Origin: Candolleomyces eurysporus
Taxonomy: Eukaryota > Basidiomycota > Agaricomycetes > Agaricales > Psathyrellaceae
NCBI GenBank assembly: GCA_027579435.1
Contig: JANBPK010000808.1
Span: 310,001-374,000, forward strand
Length of the DNA stretch: 64,000 bases
Direction: 5' to 3'
Shown here: piece after piece, positions 37,560 through 50,400 of the stretch
How the letters are laid out: each line of letters opens with the position of its first letter
Position numbering within the stretch: position 1 is the first letter of the stretch
Notes under the pieces: model-generated
The model's input: the letters and a program-made list of their open reading frames with translations, nothing else
Database searches by the model: none
What the model was told of the DNA's origin: nothing
Made by a program: the position numbers and the translations under genes

Positions 37560-38196
37560 ATGCCAAATGNTTTTTTAGGGTTGTTCGAAGGTAAGTATGT
37601 CAAGCCTTTCTTCTCAAGGAGTGTTTTGCGGCCAGGGTCCAGCAGCGCTACATATATTTACCTCTGGCGCATTCTCACGGCAAGGCCCGACACAGGCGAG
37701 TCGGCGTCGGCGACTACGGCGCTACGGCGTGGTCCCTGGACATATTTGCCAGAATCCATCACGGTCGTAGAGTGGCGTAATTGTAGGAGCAACTTTCACT
37801 GAGGCAAGCTTATCTTTCGTGTTAGGAAGGATGTTTCCAAAGGATACGTCCCAAGTTCTGTACCTTCAGCGGCTCTGCTCAAAGTCTGCCATTTTTTAGT
37901 CGATGTAGCTCCAGCGACGATCCACCTTTCGATGTCCGTTGGTAACCCAGAAAGGTCAGGCCTCAGCTCACTTGTTTTTTTACCCCTTGCTTACTTAAAT
38001 TTTTATTGCTTTTTCTCTCCAGTAAAGAGGTTCCTTTCGGCGAGCTAACCCATTTGATCCCGTCGAAACGTGGGGTCACGATCTATCTGAAGTCATATCT
38101 CCATCGGGAATACCTCCGTGCTGTCTCCATTCCGGTGGACCTCGCAACAGCGGCAACACAATCGACCAAGGGTCGTGCCAAATTGGTGCCAAACTA
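37560..38196 (+). CDS. Possible small hypothetical protein, structure unresolved
   Basis: I do not recognise this. Open stretches suggest coding sequence: RRGPWTYLPESITVVEW (about 37724-37774), then RVRKDVSKGYVPSS and LLKVCHFLVDVAPATIHLSM (37825-37950), and after an intron (near 37952-38022, ending CTCTCCAG) KEVPFGELTHLIPSK to PVDLATAATQS with a stop at 38194-38196. The second and third blocks join in one frame across that intron and look like real protein. The first block is in another frame and no good-sized intron links them; an N at 37570 sits in the putative first exon. It could be a real gene with sequence errors, a decaying gene, or chance. Start is a guess. Confidence 0.35.
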
Positions 38197-38336
38197 ATAC
38201 AGATGAGCTTGGTATTTGGATCGTCCTGGTTTTTCCTTTCCCCGCTCTCTTGTGACTACCCCTCAGACTTCCGCTAACGCGTGCGCGTTCTCATCGCGGA
38301 CGCGCTTCTAATTAGCTCTCTTCCGAACACCTCCAA

Positions 38337-40445
38337 ATGCAATCTCCAGAAGCACCAGCGCAGGGAGCTGCGTACGTTCCCTATGATTCCAAGTTGCCAC
38401 CTGACGGGCAGTGGAACAACATTGTCCTTGATCCAAGAGCAGAGTGGCCAGTACGCGGTCCACCTATTCCACCTTCTTACTGGTCCCCGTATCCCCAATT
38501 CCAGTTCGCGTTCTTTCCTGGGCCTATGGGGGAACCCCACGGATTTACTGGCCCCCCTAATTCTTTTCATCCTCCACCCCCGCCTCTGCATACCTTGCCT
38601 CCTTCGCACATTCTACCGACATCCAACGTTTGCGTCCCGCAGCCCTTTCCCGCCTTTTTCAGAGGTAGTAATCCTCCATCGCTCCCCGTGATCACCAGCA
38701 CAGGCAGCTATGCCTCAATCCCATCACCCATTCAGTATTCGTACGCGCCCGGTGTCAATCCACCCTTTTCTACGCCTCCTATGCCAGCCGAAAATCGTCA
38801 GCATGTACAAAGAGTTTGTCTCCGTCTTTTTCACCTGATGTCCTTAGCATGCTCACTGTTGCAACACAGGACTCATCGAGTAGCCCACAGCAGCCTCCCA
38901 CGAAAACTCGGTCAAAGGGCAACGCCAAGGTACCCAAAAAATTGCCGCGCCCCTCTAACGGTCCCCGCTCGGAGCTACTGCACGACTTTAGAACAAAGGT
39001 GGACGCTCAGGCGTGGCAGCTGGGGGTGATTTCTTTGTCTTTTCTGTGTCATCTCCCTGCTAATCAACATATATTATCTTCTAGGACGTGAAAGACCACG
39101 TAGTCGAGTTCTGTAAGGACCAATATGGGTCCAGGTTTGTCCAGGATGCCATCGAGACGGCGACCGAAGACGAACGGGATATGGTCTTTCGAGAAATTAT
39201 CTCTGAAGATATCGTCATGATGGCGAAGGAGGTTTTCGGAAACTATGTAAGATATTGATAACTACTCGAGTCCCGAAACAACAAGCTAAAAATAATCAAC
39301 CTAGGTTGTGCAGCGAGCGCTAGAATACGGAACCGTTGCTCAGCGGAAGGTCATCCACGGTTTGCTCCTGGGCCAAATCCGCGAGCTCGCACTTCATATA
39401 TATGGTTGTCGAGTCGTGCAAAAGGTATATATTGTTAATTTTGTTGCGAGGTTAACATCATATTAATATTCCTGTTTATAGCTCATCGACGTCCTTTCTC
39501 CCGAGCAACAGGCCGAAATCATTCGGGAATTAGAGCCCCACATATCGGTCTGCGTCCAAGACGCGCATGGTAACCATGTATGGACATTCCTTTTCCCGAT
39601 GTATATTCTTTTGATCAACCGAGTTGTAGGTCATCCAGAAGATCCTTGAAAGCGTGCCTCCAAAGCATCTTGATTTTGTCGACGCATTTCGAGGCCGTGT
39701 CATCGAATTCGCAAGACACACATACGGCTGTAGGGTCGTTCAGAGGTGTCTCCAGCACCTCCCCTCATCGCAGTCGCAACCCCTCCTGGACGAATTCATG
39801 GCCCACGCTTTCGATATGATCACGGACGAATTCGGAGTATGTATATTGTGCTTCTTGACCGAGTGCATGACAAGTTGACATTGTTCCTTACAGAACTACG
39901 TCATACAATACATCCTGGAATACGGACCAGAGGAGGAGAAAGGTGTTATATTGACCTTGCTTCAAGGGTGGATTCTTCAGTTCTCGCGACACAAGCACGC
40001 ATCGAATGTGTGCGAGATGGCCCTTGTACATTCCCCCCCCGCATATTCGTCATCGGCTGATTGACGAAGTCCTCGTCATGGCTCACGGCTTCCCGATTGG
40101 AGTGTGGCAAATGATTCACGACCCGTACGGCAGTAAGGACCAAGTTCTTCCGTTGCCCAGCCTGTCGCTAACTGACGTCTCGGCTAAAGATTATGTTCTG
40201 CAGCGTGCGATGGTACAGGCGGTTGGATATCAACAGCACTTTTTAATGTCCATCGTCGCTCAGCAGATTCCCGTAGCATGGGGAAACGATGCAAGCCCCC
40301 AAGAGCGTAAATATTTCACCGCAAGTAAGTCTAACTCACAGCACGATGCACAAAGTGAATAGAATAACTTACCACTTGCACAGTCGAACGAATTCTCAAG
40401 AAACAGAGTTCATTGCACCACCATCATCATGCACCTGCCCATTAG
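38337..40445 (+). CDS. Pumilio/PUF RNA-binding protein
   Basis: Sequence-specific mRNA 3' UTR repressor. The N-terminus is P/Y/S-rich and disordered; eight PUF repeats run from about 39085 to 40260. RNA-reading residues per repeat: SR..Q (R1), NY..Q (R2), CR..Q (R3), NH..Q (R4), CR..Q (R5), NY..Q (R6), SN..E (R7), NY..Q (R8, created by splicing over intron 40133-40189). This is the PUM1 set, predicting UGUANAUA. C-terminal end is a histidine run before stop 40443-40445. Within repeat 7 the frame breaks at a run of eight C (40033-40040); seven C would restore IRHRLIDEVLVMAHG, so this is probably a sequencing error. Several introns interrupt the repeats. Confidence 0.9.
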
Positions 40446-40750
40446 ATCCTAATCCATCTAATTTTCGAATATATTTTTTTTGAGTATACCACTTTCTTGT
40501 ACTCACACCGGGCGTCCATTCTCTTACACTTAGACTATTGATATGTTTGTATTTTATCTTGTGCTACTAGTACTACCCTATGATAACCTTGTGATTATGA
40601 AGACTGAGTTCGTGTTGATTGGCCAGTGACGTGGACGTGTCGAAAATGGAACTGCAAATCAATCCAAACATGGCGCAACCCTAGCATTCGTGTAGGTTGC
40701 ATACCGCGTTCTCTCTACCTCGAGCCATTGCAAGGTTTTGTAAACCCAGT
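40446..40750 (+). other. Intergenic, 305 bp, SEC16 promoter
   Basis: A/T-rich after the PUF stop, then an inverted CCAAT (ATTGG at 40618-40622) and the TGACGTGG element described separately, about 120 bp before the SEC16 ATG. No ORF of note. Confidence 0.5.
40627..40642 (+). promoter_or_regulatory. UPRE-like TGACGTGG plus GACGTGTCG
   Basis: TGACGTGG matches the unfolded-protein-response element core bound by XBP1-type bZIP factors in animals; fungal Hac1-type factors bind related ACGTG-core sites. It overlaps GACGTGTCG, which recurs in the OST3-PIK1 promoter. It lies about 110-124 bp upstream of SEC16. Match is seen; regulation is inferred. Confidence 0.35.
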
Positions 40751-43700
40751 ATGGATGCACCCGAGGCTGCTGCTTCACTCTTTGGCTCAGAAGATCCATC
40801 GGCCGACCCCTTCGCTGTCATTGGAACGGATAGCGCTCAGGACGGGACCGCCACAACGTCCTCCACCCAAGGAAATGCGGGATTTCTAGCAGAAACGATG
40901 CAGGAAGGACCGTTTGACTATCAGCAGTCCTATACAGCAGGCGGGTCCTCAGACCCATATGCAAATTCATCCGTGAACTGGGACTCGTATTCGTCGACGA
41001 CAGAGGCGGTCAGCAATAGCCAGCAATACTCGACACCTGGAGAGAGTTCCTCAACGGCCCAGTATGAACCAGTTTCAACTTACAACAATGGATACAACGG
41101 TATGTCAAGTCTAGACAGCTGATGCTCGACCCTCACATATTATTTGTTGCACCAGCCGGCACGACATATGCTCCCGTAGTGAATACCACCTCCCAGTACA
41201 ATCCGTCAAGCTACCTTCCCCCAGCTTCCCATTCCACGCAACCTGAAAATCAATGGCAAGCTCAACCTGCGGCTACGGCAGACAGATACGCACCAGCGCC
41301 CCAGGCCACCGGAGCATCGAATTATGACCCATATAATTCGTATTCTCATCCAGCGACCACCTCCCAGTACTCATCTTATGGAACTCCTGCCTTTTCTGCC
41401 CCACCTCCACCACCGGTTGCAACATATTCCAAACCTGAAATTCCTGCCCCAGCTCCCCCTTCTGTGCCTAAGCCTTTGGAGCGTCCGAAGGTGTCGAATG
41501 CTTACGATCCACCGTTCCCAACGAAGTCACGCCGGTCTGGTCGGTCTTCCGTCCCTGCTCAACAGGCATATGGAGCGTATACTACTTATCAGTCTCCATT
41601 GGCATCTACGACTGCACCTCCCATGCCTCCTGCAGCCAGAGCAACTCCACCGCCTCCCAAAGCCTCTGGTCATTACGGTGCCTATCAAGCCCCACTCTCC
41701 TCTCCGCCCCCAGTTATCTCTCAGGCCAGAGCAACTCCTCCTCCTCGGGCACACGGCAACTATGCAGCTCACCAAGCCGCCCCTCCTCTGGCTGCCCCTC
41801 CTGCAAGAGCGACTCCGCCGCCTACTCGACCGGCTTACTCGGGTGCTCACACCTCCCCGCCAAATACGTACGCCCCCAAAGTGAATGCTGTACCGCCTTC
41901 CACAGAGTCGGTCCCGGTGCACCCTCCTCCAGTCAACGGACATGCGAGCTCTTATGAGCCTTACCAGCCTCCAACTTACGCTCAATCTCCCCCAAAACCC
42001 GATCACGCACCTCTTCAAAGTCCCCCGCTTGCGAAGTCTGAAGCCCATCAATGGTCTACTGAACAGAACCTTGTTCCTTCCGACCTTGGAACCAGTGCAC
42101 TCAACGAAACGTTTGGAGGTGGCGACTCATTCAATGATCTTGATCCTGAGGGGTCGTCATTTAATCCCGCATCTCCCAATCACCCTGAGACGAACCTCGG
42201 CATCCAATCTGCCTCTTCCAATGCATCGGACACCCGTATCTATGAAGCATATTCGCCATATGCCCCGTCTGTAGCCGAACAGGATACCTACAAACCGGCC
42301 TCCCCTGAACTAAGCCGAGAACCCGCACCCGTATCTCCACCACAAGACAAGACTACATTTGCGCCAGGAGCAAACGCCCCTGTCTCGTTCACTAACACAA
42401 GTCCTAAGGCGATGCCCAGAACCGAGTCCCCAGTTTCATTCTCCCGTGCTTATGACCATTCAGCTGGATCGGCCCCTCTGAACGATTATTCCCGTCTGGC
42501 TCAACCTCCACGGAGGACTGATTCGCCTGTCTCGCAACCGGAGGCCAAACCTCCTGGCCCTCCTCCTCGAAGTGTATACTCGCCTCCACTTCCCCAGCGG
42601 AGAGATACGATCCAGAGGGACAAACCACTTGCGCCTGAACAGTCGATGTACGGCAGTGGCTATACCCCTTTCGTTCCAGTGACGTCCGGGTATGAGCCCC
42701 CCTCAGCTCCAGCTTCTGATTCTGCGAACCTCGTTAAATCCGCGTATAACCCAGTGCAGGACTATTCAACTCCATCGACGACGTTGAATGCGACTTCCAT
42801 GGCCTACGCCCCATCGCCGTCTCTCCTTGGGTCGAACGACCCCCTCGCACGGACAACCGCACGAGCACCTGTCATCAGCTTCGGTTTTGGTGGCCGCTTG
42901 GTCACTTGCTTCCACGGCGCTGCAACGCTTCATACCGGCTTCGATGTTGCTCTCGCAAATCGTAACACCACGTCAGTAAAGGTCTATTCCATCAACAAAT
43001 TGCTACCCCCATCTGCTCTTGAGTCGTCAGAGGTAGAGTATCCGGGGCCACTTTTCCCCGACGCTGGGAACGCTGCTATTACCTTGGTCAGGTCCGCAGC
43101 CTCGTCACAGTCCAAGGGTAAGAAGGCGCGTGTTGTAAAATATTTGGAGGACCGTGCCGCCGAAATCACCCAGGGATTGTCGTATCAGAATCTTCAGGAT
43201 AGCCAAGCTTCTGAAGCAAAGGTCGCTCTCATCAATGTTCTTAAAGCTTTGGTAGAAAACGACGGTCAATTGTTGACATCGTAAGTCAGACGATCTTGTT
43301 TTACATGAACGAATAGCTGAAACTATGTAGATCACAGAGCGAGCCTGCTGTTCGAGCCGCCCTTGTTCCCGGAGTCCTTGCAGATGATAATCTTGCGGTG
43401 GCTGACACAATGTCACCAGCCCTATATTCCGCAGGACCTACAATCAACTCCTTTGAGGCGCCAATATCTGTAACCACTCTCACCTCGTCTGCCCTAAACA
43501 AGATTGAAGAGTTGCTGGTTCGAGGTGAACGCCGAAAAGCCTACACATATGCACTTGACCAGAAATTGTGGGCGCATGCCATGGTGATAGCTAGTAGCAT
43601 TGATAAGGAGGCCTGGAAGGAGGTCGTAAACGACTTCATCCACACCGAACTGGCGTCCCAAGATGATCCACCCCACTCTGCTGCTAAACTTCCCGGGAGC

Positions 43701-46103
43701 AACCCCTTGAAACAGGCGCCCACTAGGCGCGAAGGTTTGAGGGCTGCTTATAGTTTATTCAGCGGACAAGGAGCTACTGCAGGTCAGTGATTTTCTCTGA
43801 CAATACAAGCTCTATACTGAATCCCTGCGTAGTCAAGGAGTTAGTGCCTACCAAGCTGATCTCACTGGCCAGCGGACTTCAACCCCCTGGCATGATGGTC
43901 CCATCGACAACCCCAAGAACTCCCGCTTTTCCACCAACCTCCTTCACGCAGGCTACACCGCCATCATTGTCACAGTGGAAAGAGACTGCTGCGATGATGA
44001 TTTCGTGCCCATTGTCCCAAGATGCGTCATCAGCCCTGACAGCTTTGGGCGACCAGCTGTTGAGCTATGGTTGGGTTGAAGCGGCACACGCATGGTAAGT
44101 TCTCAATTGTCGACTGAAATTGTCTGCTCATGACTTATGTTCTAGCTACCTTCTCTCTCCTCAAACGTCTCCATTGGCCGGAGTTGGTTCCCCGGCTGCT
44201 CGTATCACCGTGCTTGGAAGCAAGCCGCCACTTCTCAACCCGCTTTTCTCCAAAGATCCAGACGTCTTCATCCTCTCGGAAATTCTAGAGTTTGCGCTGT
44301 CTTTGCCAACTGTTGTGAAGGGGCAAGAACCTTTCACTGGCATCCCTCACTTGCAGCCGTACCGATTGCTTCGAGCATTCGCTTTAGCTGAGACGGGGGA
44401 GATTGCGCTGGCCAATCGGTACGTGACTCGTAGTCGAGGTTAACCCAATAGTAAGCTGAAAATACCCATAGATATGTGGAGGCGATTTCGGCAAGCCTTG
44501 GGAAAGGTTCCCCTTACTTCAACCCAACCTTTGTCGGCCAGTTGAAGGATTTGACCGAACGGATAAACGGCATTTCACTCTCCGAAAAGTCGGCTTCATG
44601 GATCGGGGCGAAAATAAGCAAACCCAGTCTGGATACTATTGGCGGTTGGCTTGAGGGGCGTTTCACCAAGCTTGTCACAGGCGACGGGGATGGCGAAATC
44701 CCAGAAGAAGTAGAAAGCAAGAAGGCTGCTCAGCGCACCTTTGATGGTCCCTTTGCTCACTATAGTACCATCTCCAATACGCCGTCTGCGCGGTCCTCAC
44801 CTCAGCCGACGCATAGCAATCCGTATGCTCCGCCGCACCGCACCTCTTCAGCGATGGCTATGTCGTCGTCTTTCCTTCCGCCCCAGCAACCTATTGACAG
44901 AGCTAGTTCTGCCATCGACTATCTCCGGGACCACAAGCCGGGTAGGCAGTCGCCTGCTCCAGCCTTTGGATACGGGAACCCTCCCAACTACAGTTCCCCC
45001 GGCACTGGCATTGAACACCGCAGCGCATCCGAAAGTCAACGCTGCCAAGCAGCATTCCCGCACTTTGTCGACGGACACCAAGCCTTCTCCCGATGGCGAG
45101 CTCGAGACCCCCGTTCAGGGCCAGGGATCGTCGTGGTGGGACTATAGTAGTGGTCACACTCAGACACCCACTGCAGCGACCTTTATGCAGGTGGAGCAGC
45201 CCGTCGTCCCGGAATCTAGTGGCGGGTTTATATCCCTCATGGATAATGAACCGTATGGATTCCATCCGAAAGCCGCGTCGGCACCGCCAGCTCAGACAAG
45301 GGCTCAACATTATGACGAGGATGACGAGGAAGATTTGGGCTTTGGCAACAAGAAACCCAGCACGAAACCACCTCCTTCAGAGGAAGCTAAAGAGGAACCA
45401 GCTAAACCGTCTGAACCGGCTCCCGCTCCTAAAACCGAACCACCGGCTGGCACTCAACAAGGTAACGCTTCATTTCGTTGTTTGAAAAGAGGAAAAGATA
45501 TTGACTTGGGGTCGAAGCAATAGGACAGCAACCTGCGGCTAGTGGAGGCTGGTTGAGCAGGTGGTGGAAAGGTAGCACCAGTGAAGGCGGAAGTGGCCCG
45601 GTCCAAGTCAAGTTGGGCCAAGAAAACAACTTCTATTACGATAAAGACTTGAAACGCTGGGTGAACAAGAATGTGGGTTTTGGTATTCGCTCGCTTTCTC
45701 GTCGTCTTTACTCACATCGCTATTCATACAGGCCGGTGCTGAAGAAGCCAAACCGACGCCTCCTCCTCCACCCCCAAGAGCGGCCACCGCTTCCCCGTCG
45801 AAGGCAGCGTTGATGCGCCCACCTCATCCTAGCAGCAGTGCGCCGCCCCAGGGTATCGCCCGGGCTGCGTCTGCGATGGACTTTACTAGCGCCTCTGACG
45901 GCAATGGGAGAGTCCGCTCGAGCCTCGTCCCTTCAGATACCGGTGCGACTCCTCCTCCGATGGGCAGCAGGCCACCCTCTGCCAGACCACCTTCTGCGGC
46001 CTCCGTAGGACCTCCTGGTAGTCGACCACGTTCGCAAGCGACGAAGAAGAACGTACGAAGCCGTTACGTGGATGTTTTCCAGCAAGAGAATCCTGGTTCA
46101 TAG
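40751..46103 (+). CDS. SEC16: COPII scaffold Sec16
   Basis: Peripheral ER protein that marks ER exit sites and organises COPII coat assembly. Start MDAPEAAASLFGSEDP is conserved in basidiomycetes; an in-frame ATG 18 codons upstream (40697) was not used. A long proline/serine/tyrosine-rich disordered region (about 40900-42840) precedes the central conserved domain: ISFGFGGRLVTCFHG, SVKVYSINKLLP, LALIN-type helices, and KIEELLVRGERRKAYTYALDQKLWAHAMVIAS, the part that binds Sec13. The C-terminal region (EDEEDLGFGNKK, GWLSRWWKG, KLGQENNFYYDKDLKRWVNKN) is the Sec23-binding CTD. Stop 46101-46103. About 5.3 kb with few, short introns. Confidence 0.94.
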
Positions 46104-46210
46104 ACAATATTCCTTAGTTTAATTTTTATCGCACTCCTCTCTCAATTTATCATCTATCATAAACTGTGCTAACACAAATGGTCTTGATTGGCAACGAATC
46201 CCGTATATAA

Positions 46211-47381
46211 CTACAAGAGGAGTTTGTAAGGGTACGCTGAAAGTGAATGAAACTTGGTGAGGACACAAAATCCAAGAACGAAAGGCGGAGAGGAAAGACG
46301 TACCACGGTTCTTCACACGGAAGAGCGAAACCAACACGGAGTAGATGATGATGAGGACTGCTCCCCAGAGGTAGACTTGCAGCCTCTGCTTGCTAGGAGA
46401 AGATTGGTATGGCACAATCAAGGTGAGCATAACGAAGGTGAACGCAAGCAAGCCATCTGTTCTCGAAGCGTAAGTAAGCGCCTCTTGGGGTTACTATATG
46501 AAAACGCACAAACGAAAGCAACGACGTGGACTTCTTGGCCGTACTGGTTGCTGAAGCCGCCGGCGATCCAGTTCCCGTCTCTACCAACGTACGGAACGCC
46601 TCTAATTCGGGTGAACATGTGACCGCCGGTCATGATGAGTATGACGATGACAGAGGCGAACGCCCAAGTCCAACGGGTGAGGACGACGGGAGCGACAAGC
46701 CTGAGGAGTGAACCAACACCGATGATTGCAATTGCTGTAGTGAACCACTTCGCCCAGTCGATGGGGTCTTTGTAAGGAATGGGGACTGGGGTGAATTTGG
46801 AGAGGTGTTGTGCGAGTGGAGAAGCGTCGAAGCCACTGGAAGTGGGGTGTTAGAACAGCTGTAAAGAGTATGGTGTTCGTGGTCCACTTACTCTTGGAAG
46901 TCGTATTTGGTGGGCGCAGTTCGACCGCTTGCGGGCTTGCGGGGACCATCGGCAGGAGGGTAGGCAAAGACCACCGGTGCTGAAGCCAGAGACAGCTTTT
47001 GGAAGACATTCGGAGCATTGTCAAAGTCCAGAGTCGCAAAGAAGTGCTGATCTCGGTCGCTGGCTTGGACGGTTGACCAGGCTTTGCCGACGGTACTGAA
47101 CGCCGGGTCGAATTGTCTGAGGGAGAATTAGAGGCCGGCTGTACATACACAGCCAGGTTTACTCACTTGCAAGGCATACAGTTCCTGTTCTTGCTGAGGG
47201 CGGTGAACTGGATGGAGGCCGACCATGTTCGCTTGGGTGATGTCAGAAGGTCGAAGGACTGGCTGTCGAGGTGAATAACGCCATTTCCTGCAGCTGCAAG
47301 CTCTGTCAGCTTTTTGAGCGAGTCCTGCTGGGCATAGACGAGGCCCAGACAGAGAAACAGGGAGGAAAATAGACCCTTCAT
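46211..47381 (-). CDS. OST3: Oligosaccharyltransferase subunit Ost3/Ost6
   Basis: Thiol-oxidoreductase subunit of the ER N-glycosylation complex. Start MKGLFSSLFLCLGLVYA is a clear signal peptide. The lumenal thioredoxin-like domain carries the redox CxxC (NCMPC) that traps substrate cysteines. Four membrane helices follow: IAIIGVGSLLRLV, WAFASVIVILIMTGG, the LAFTFVMLTLIVP helix, and YLWGAVLIIIYSVLVSLF. A short RAYPYKLLL end lies beyond the last intron, stop 46211-46213. FTRIRGVPY between helices 2 and 3 is the family signature. Convergent with SEC16 (about 107 bp between stops) and divergent from PIK1 with only 116 bp between start codons. Confidence 0.93.
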
Positions 47382-47408
47382 GGAGGAGGAGAGGAGAGAG
47401 ATTCTGGC

Positions 47409-47417
47409 GACGTGTCG
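47409..47417. promoter_or_regulatory. GACGTGTCG motif in OST3-PIK1 promoter
   Basis: Same 9-mer as upstream of SEC16 (40634-40642), inside the 116 bp divergent promoter. An ACGTG core is typical of bZIP/bHLH sites. Function is inferred only. Confidence 0.3.
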
Positions 47418-47497
47418 TGTCGCGTGTTCGAAATAGGAAGGCGCGTGATCCTTGGACTTTGCGATTTCAGAGTTACTGTGGACGGTTGACTTCTGCG

Positions 47498-50400
47498 ATG
47501 TCCTCGCATGCCCTCCTGCTCCGTCTCTTCCTTTCACCCTCCTTCTTCTCGGTCCATGTCGCTCTGAAATATCTGCTGCTCTATGCAGACAATATCGGGA
47601 TCACCTACTACCTCACCCACCGCCTCAAGGACCTCGATGTCCACGAGTTGACAGATGTGTGGGGTTTCATATGGTGATCTTGCTTTTCATTCCGTGTCTT
47701 GCCCCGCTTACCCCCCACATAGTCATCTGTCCATAACCCGGCCCACAAAATCCAGGGCTCTCGAGTGTTTTGTGGTCGAGACTGCCCAACGCTCAACACA
47801 TATCGCCCTCATTGTGCGTACTCGTCGACACACCCTGTCCTCTGCAATCCAGTGACCCAAATTAACAGACGCTATGGTTCATGCAAGCCGCCCTCAATGA
47901 CCTCTCTGTCGCACGACGTGATTCACCCTCCTTTGCCGTTTGCCAGCGAGTTTTGTTGAAGTGCCATGAAATCATATTCAGCGATCTGACTTCGACTGCT
48001 GCTGGGCCATATTCCGCGATGAATATACTCTCCAACCTACGCAGGAGAAAGATCAAGCATCACCCAGAGCCCGTGATAATTGGCATCGGAGCCTTGCTTG
48101 CCGGAGTCCCTGCCATGCCCCAATTAACAAAGTACATGGGCCAAATTGCCATTGACCAAGGCAGAGCAGAGGACGAAACCAACCATCGAGGCGTCTCGCA
48201 CGCAAAATCAGAAGATGATTTTGCTCCCATTCAATCATCTCCATCCCAATCGATTGCAGACTACGACGAAAATGACGACCCCGAAACACCTTCCACTGCC
48301 GACGACCCCTTCACTCCTACCGGGTTCACCCAGAAGACTCCAACTGTCCCAAGATCCGAGTTGTTGGCTAGAAGGCAAACAGTTGCGGGTGCACAGACTG
48401 TCCCGGCATTGCCTTTGCATTTACAGACAGTGCGAAAGTCGAGAGCGTCTGAAGATCCATTAGGACAACACGATGCAGTACCCTTCTCCATCCCATACCA
48501 ATCGTCCCCATCTATTCCTTCCGCCCTCTTTTCCTCACGTACACCCTTGCGATCGGCTATGGTGAATCCTGCTGACCTATTACTTGAGAAGTATGACCCA
48601 GAGTCACAAGCGCAATTACTTCGTAATCACTTTTGTCATTCCGAGGTAAGTAAGGGGTGCCACAATGCCTCTCTTTAATTAACTAACCCATTCCAAAGGT
48701 CCAATTTCTGCTTAATTTGGAGAACATCTGCAATCGACTGCTAATTATTCCAAGGCCTGCTCGTGTCAGTGCTCTCAGAGCCGAACTCACAGCTCTCAAC
48801 CACAGGCTCCCGGCTGAGGTAAGTGGCTCAATCAAGCTCGGCTCCCCTTTTACTCATGACCACCCGTCTAGGTGTGCCTGCCTCTATGGTGCCCTGGATC
48901 AGATACTCCTCGAGGGGAAGAAGCAGCGCATCCACACCACCGGATAGTTCGTATACCACCGGGGGAGAGCGTAGTTTTGAACTCTGCCGAAAGGGCACCG
49001 TTCTTGCTGTTGGTGGAAGTCCTACACGACGATCTTGACTTTGAACCGGAGAAGAAGTCGAACAAGGACGTTCTCCGCAACCTCGTTATGAAAAAAAATA
49101 ACAAGAGGGGCCTATCAGATTCAGTACCTTCGTCTTCGGTGCCATTTACTCCAGCGACAACAGGGCCCTCTCAGGACTTTGATGTATCTGTCCAACCAGA
49201 GCTTCAAAGCGAGCCACAAACCAGCGTGTCTGTCGACCCACCTACCCCTGTATCAGCTATACCTTCCGAACCCGATTCCGACGAAGAGATTGATCTTGTT
49301 GAACAACTCTATGGAAATGACCAACCACTACTCAGCAAGATGATTGACATATCAGATTCGATCGTCTTGCCCCCTACACCTAAAAACAAGGAACTTGACT
49401 TGGCGGCTTGGTCGCGTTCAAACCCAATCCCTCAGTCAGCATCGTATCTTTCTTCGCCTCATATTCGACCTTCCCCGTCACATTCTCCAGATCCAACAAC
49501 GCCAGACTCCGGGGAACTAGATGGCTCCCCTAAAGTACTTTCTCTCGACGAATATTCTGAGCGCATGCGTACAGCTGCTATTATGTTGGCCCAGCTCAAT
49601 GCTGGTCTTGCTAGAGACGACCTCACGAACGCTTCACCCCGTCCTGAAGTACAAGCAGATGCATCTAGTATGTCGCTCTTTTCTAAGGTTGCGTATCGTG
49701 TCCCAACTGATGCCACAGACTCGTCAAGAGCGAAGCGCTCTCTTTCCAATGGATTGGATCAATCTCAGATTACTCCGAGTAGACTGAGGATTAATCATGC
49801 AGAAACCGCCGCCATTCGGGACCGTATCATGAAAGAAATGTTGTCTTTGGAAGAGGAACGAATGGCGCGCATGAGAGAGAGTGACGGGTTCGTTATGAGC
49901 CAGATGGGCGAGACGAGCGGGAGCTCAAAAACGCTGGAGGATGAGAGCATCATTCGTCGCGAACTGAATAAGGTTGACCCTTCAGCCGTTGTGTTCAGCG
50001 AATCTTGGGCCGCGAAGAAGGTAGGCTACCTTGGACGGCCATTACCTTTCCTCGCTCAAACCTTTCTTCACAGAGTCGTATACGGCAAAGTTCACCGTAT
50101 GGTCATCTAGGTAAGAATTTACTCACAAATGTTCGAGCTCTCGCTCATCCTCCTCTGTAATAGCTCGGTGGGACTGTATGTCAGTAATCGTGAAGACTGG
50201 CGGAGATCTGCGGCAAGAACAGCTTGCTGTACAGCTCATTCGCGAGTTCCAAAGTATATGGGCAGAGGAGAAATGCGGATGTTGGGTCAAACAGTCAGCA
50301 ATACTTCCTTATACATACGCTACCAGAAACTGATTTTCTCCAACTAGCTTCCGTATCATGATTACTGGTAGCACTTCAGGGTTGATTGAAACGATCAAGG

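Noticed and set aside
41527..42051. 174-codon minus-strand frame rich in R, S and G
   Set aside because: Shadow of the proline/serine-rich Sec16 region.
48872..50110. Separate gene inside PIK1
   Set aside because: This long frame is the disordered middle of Pik1 and continues by splicing into the catalytic domain.
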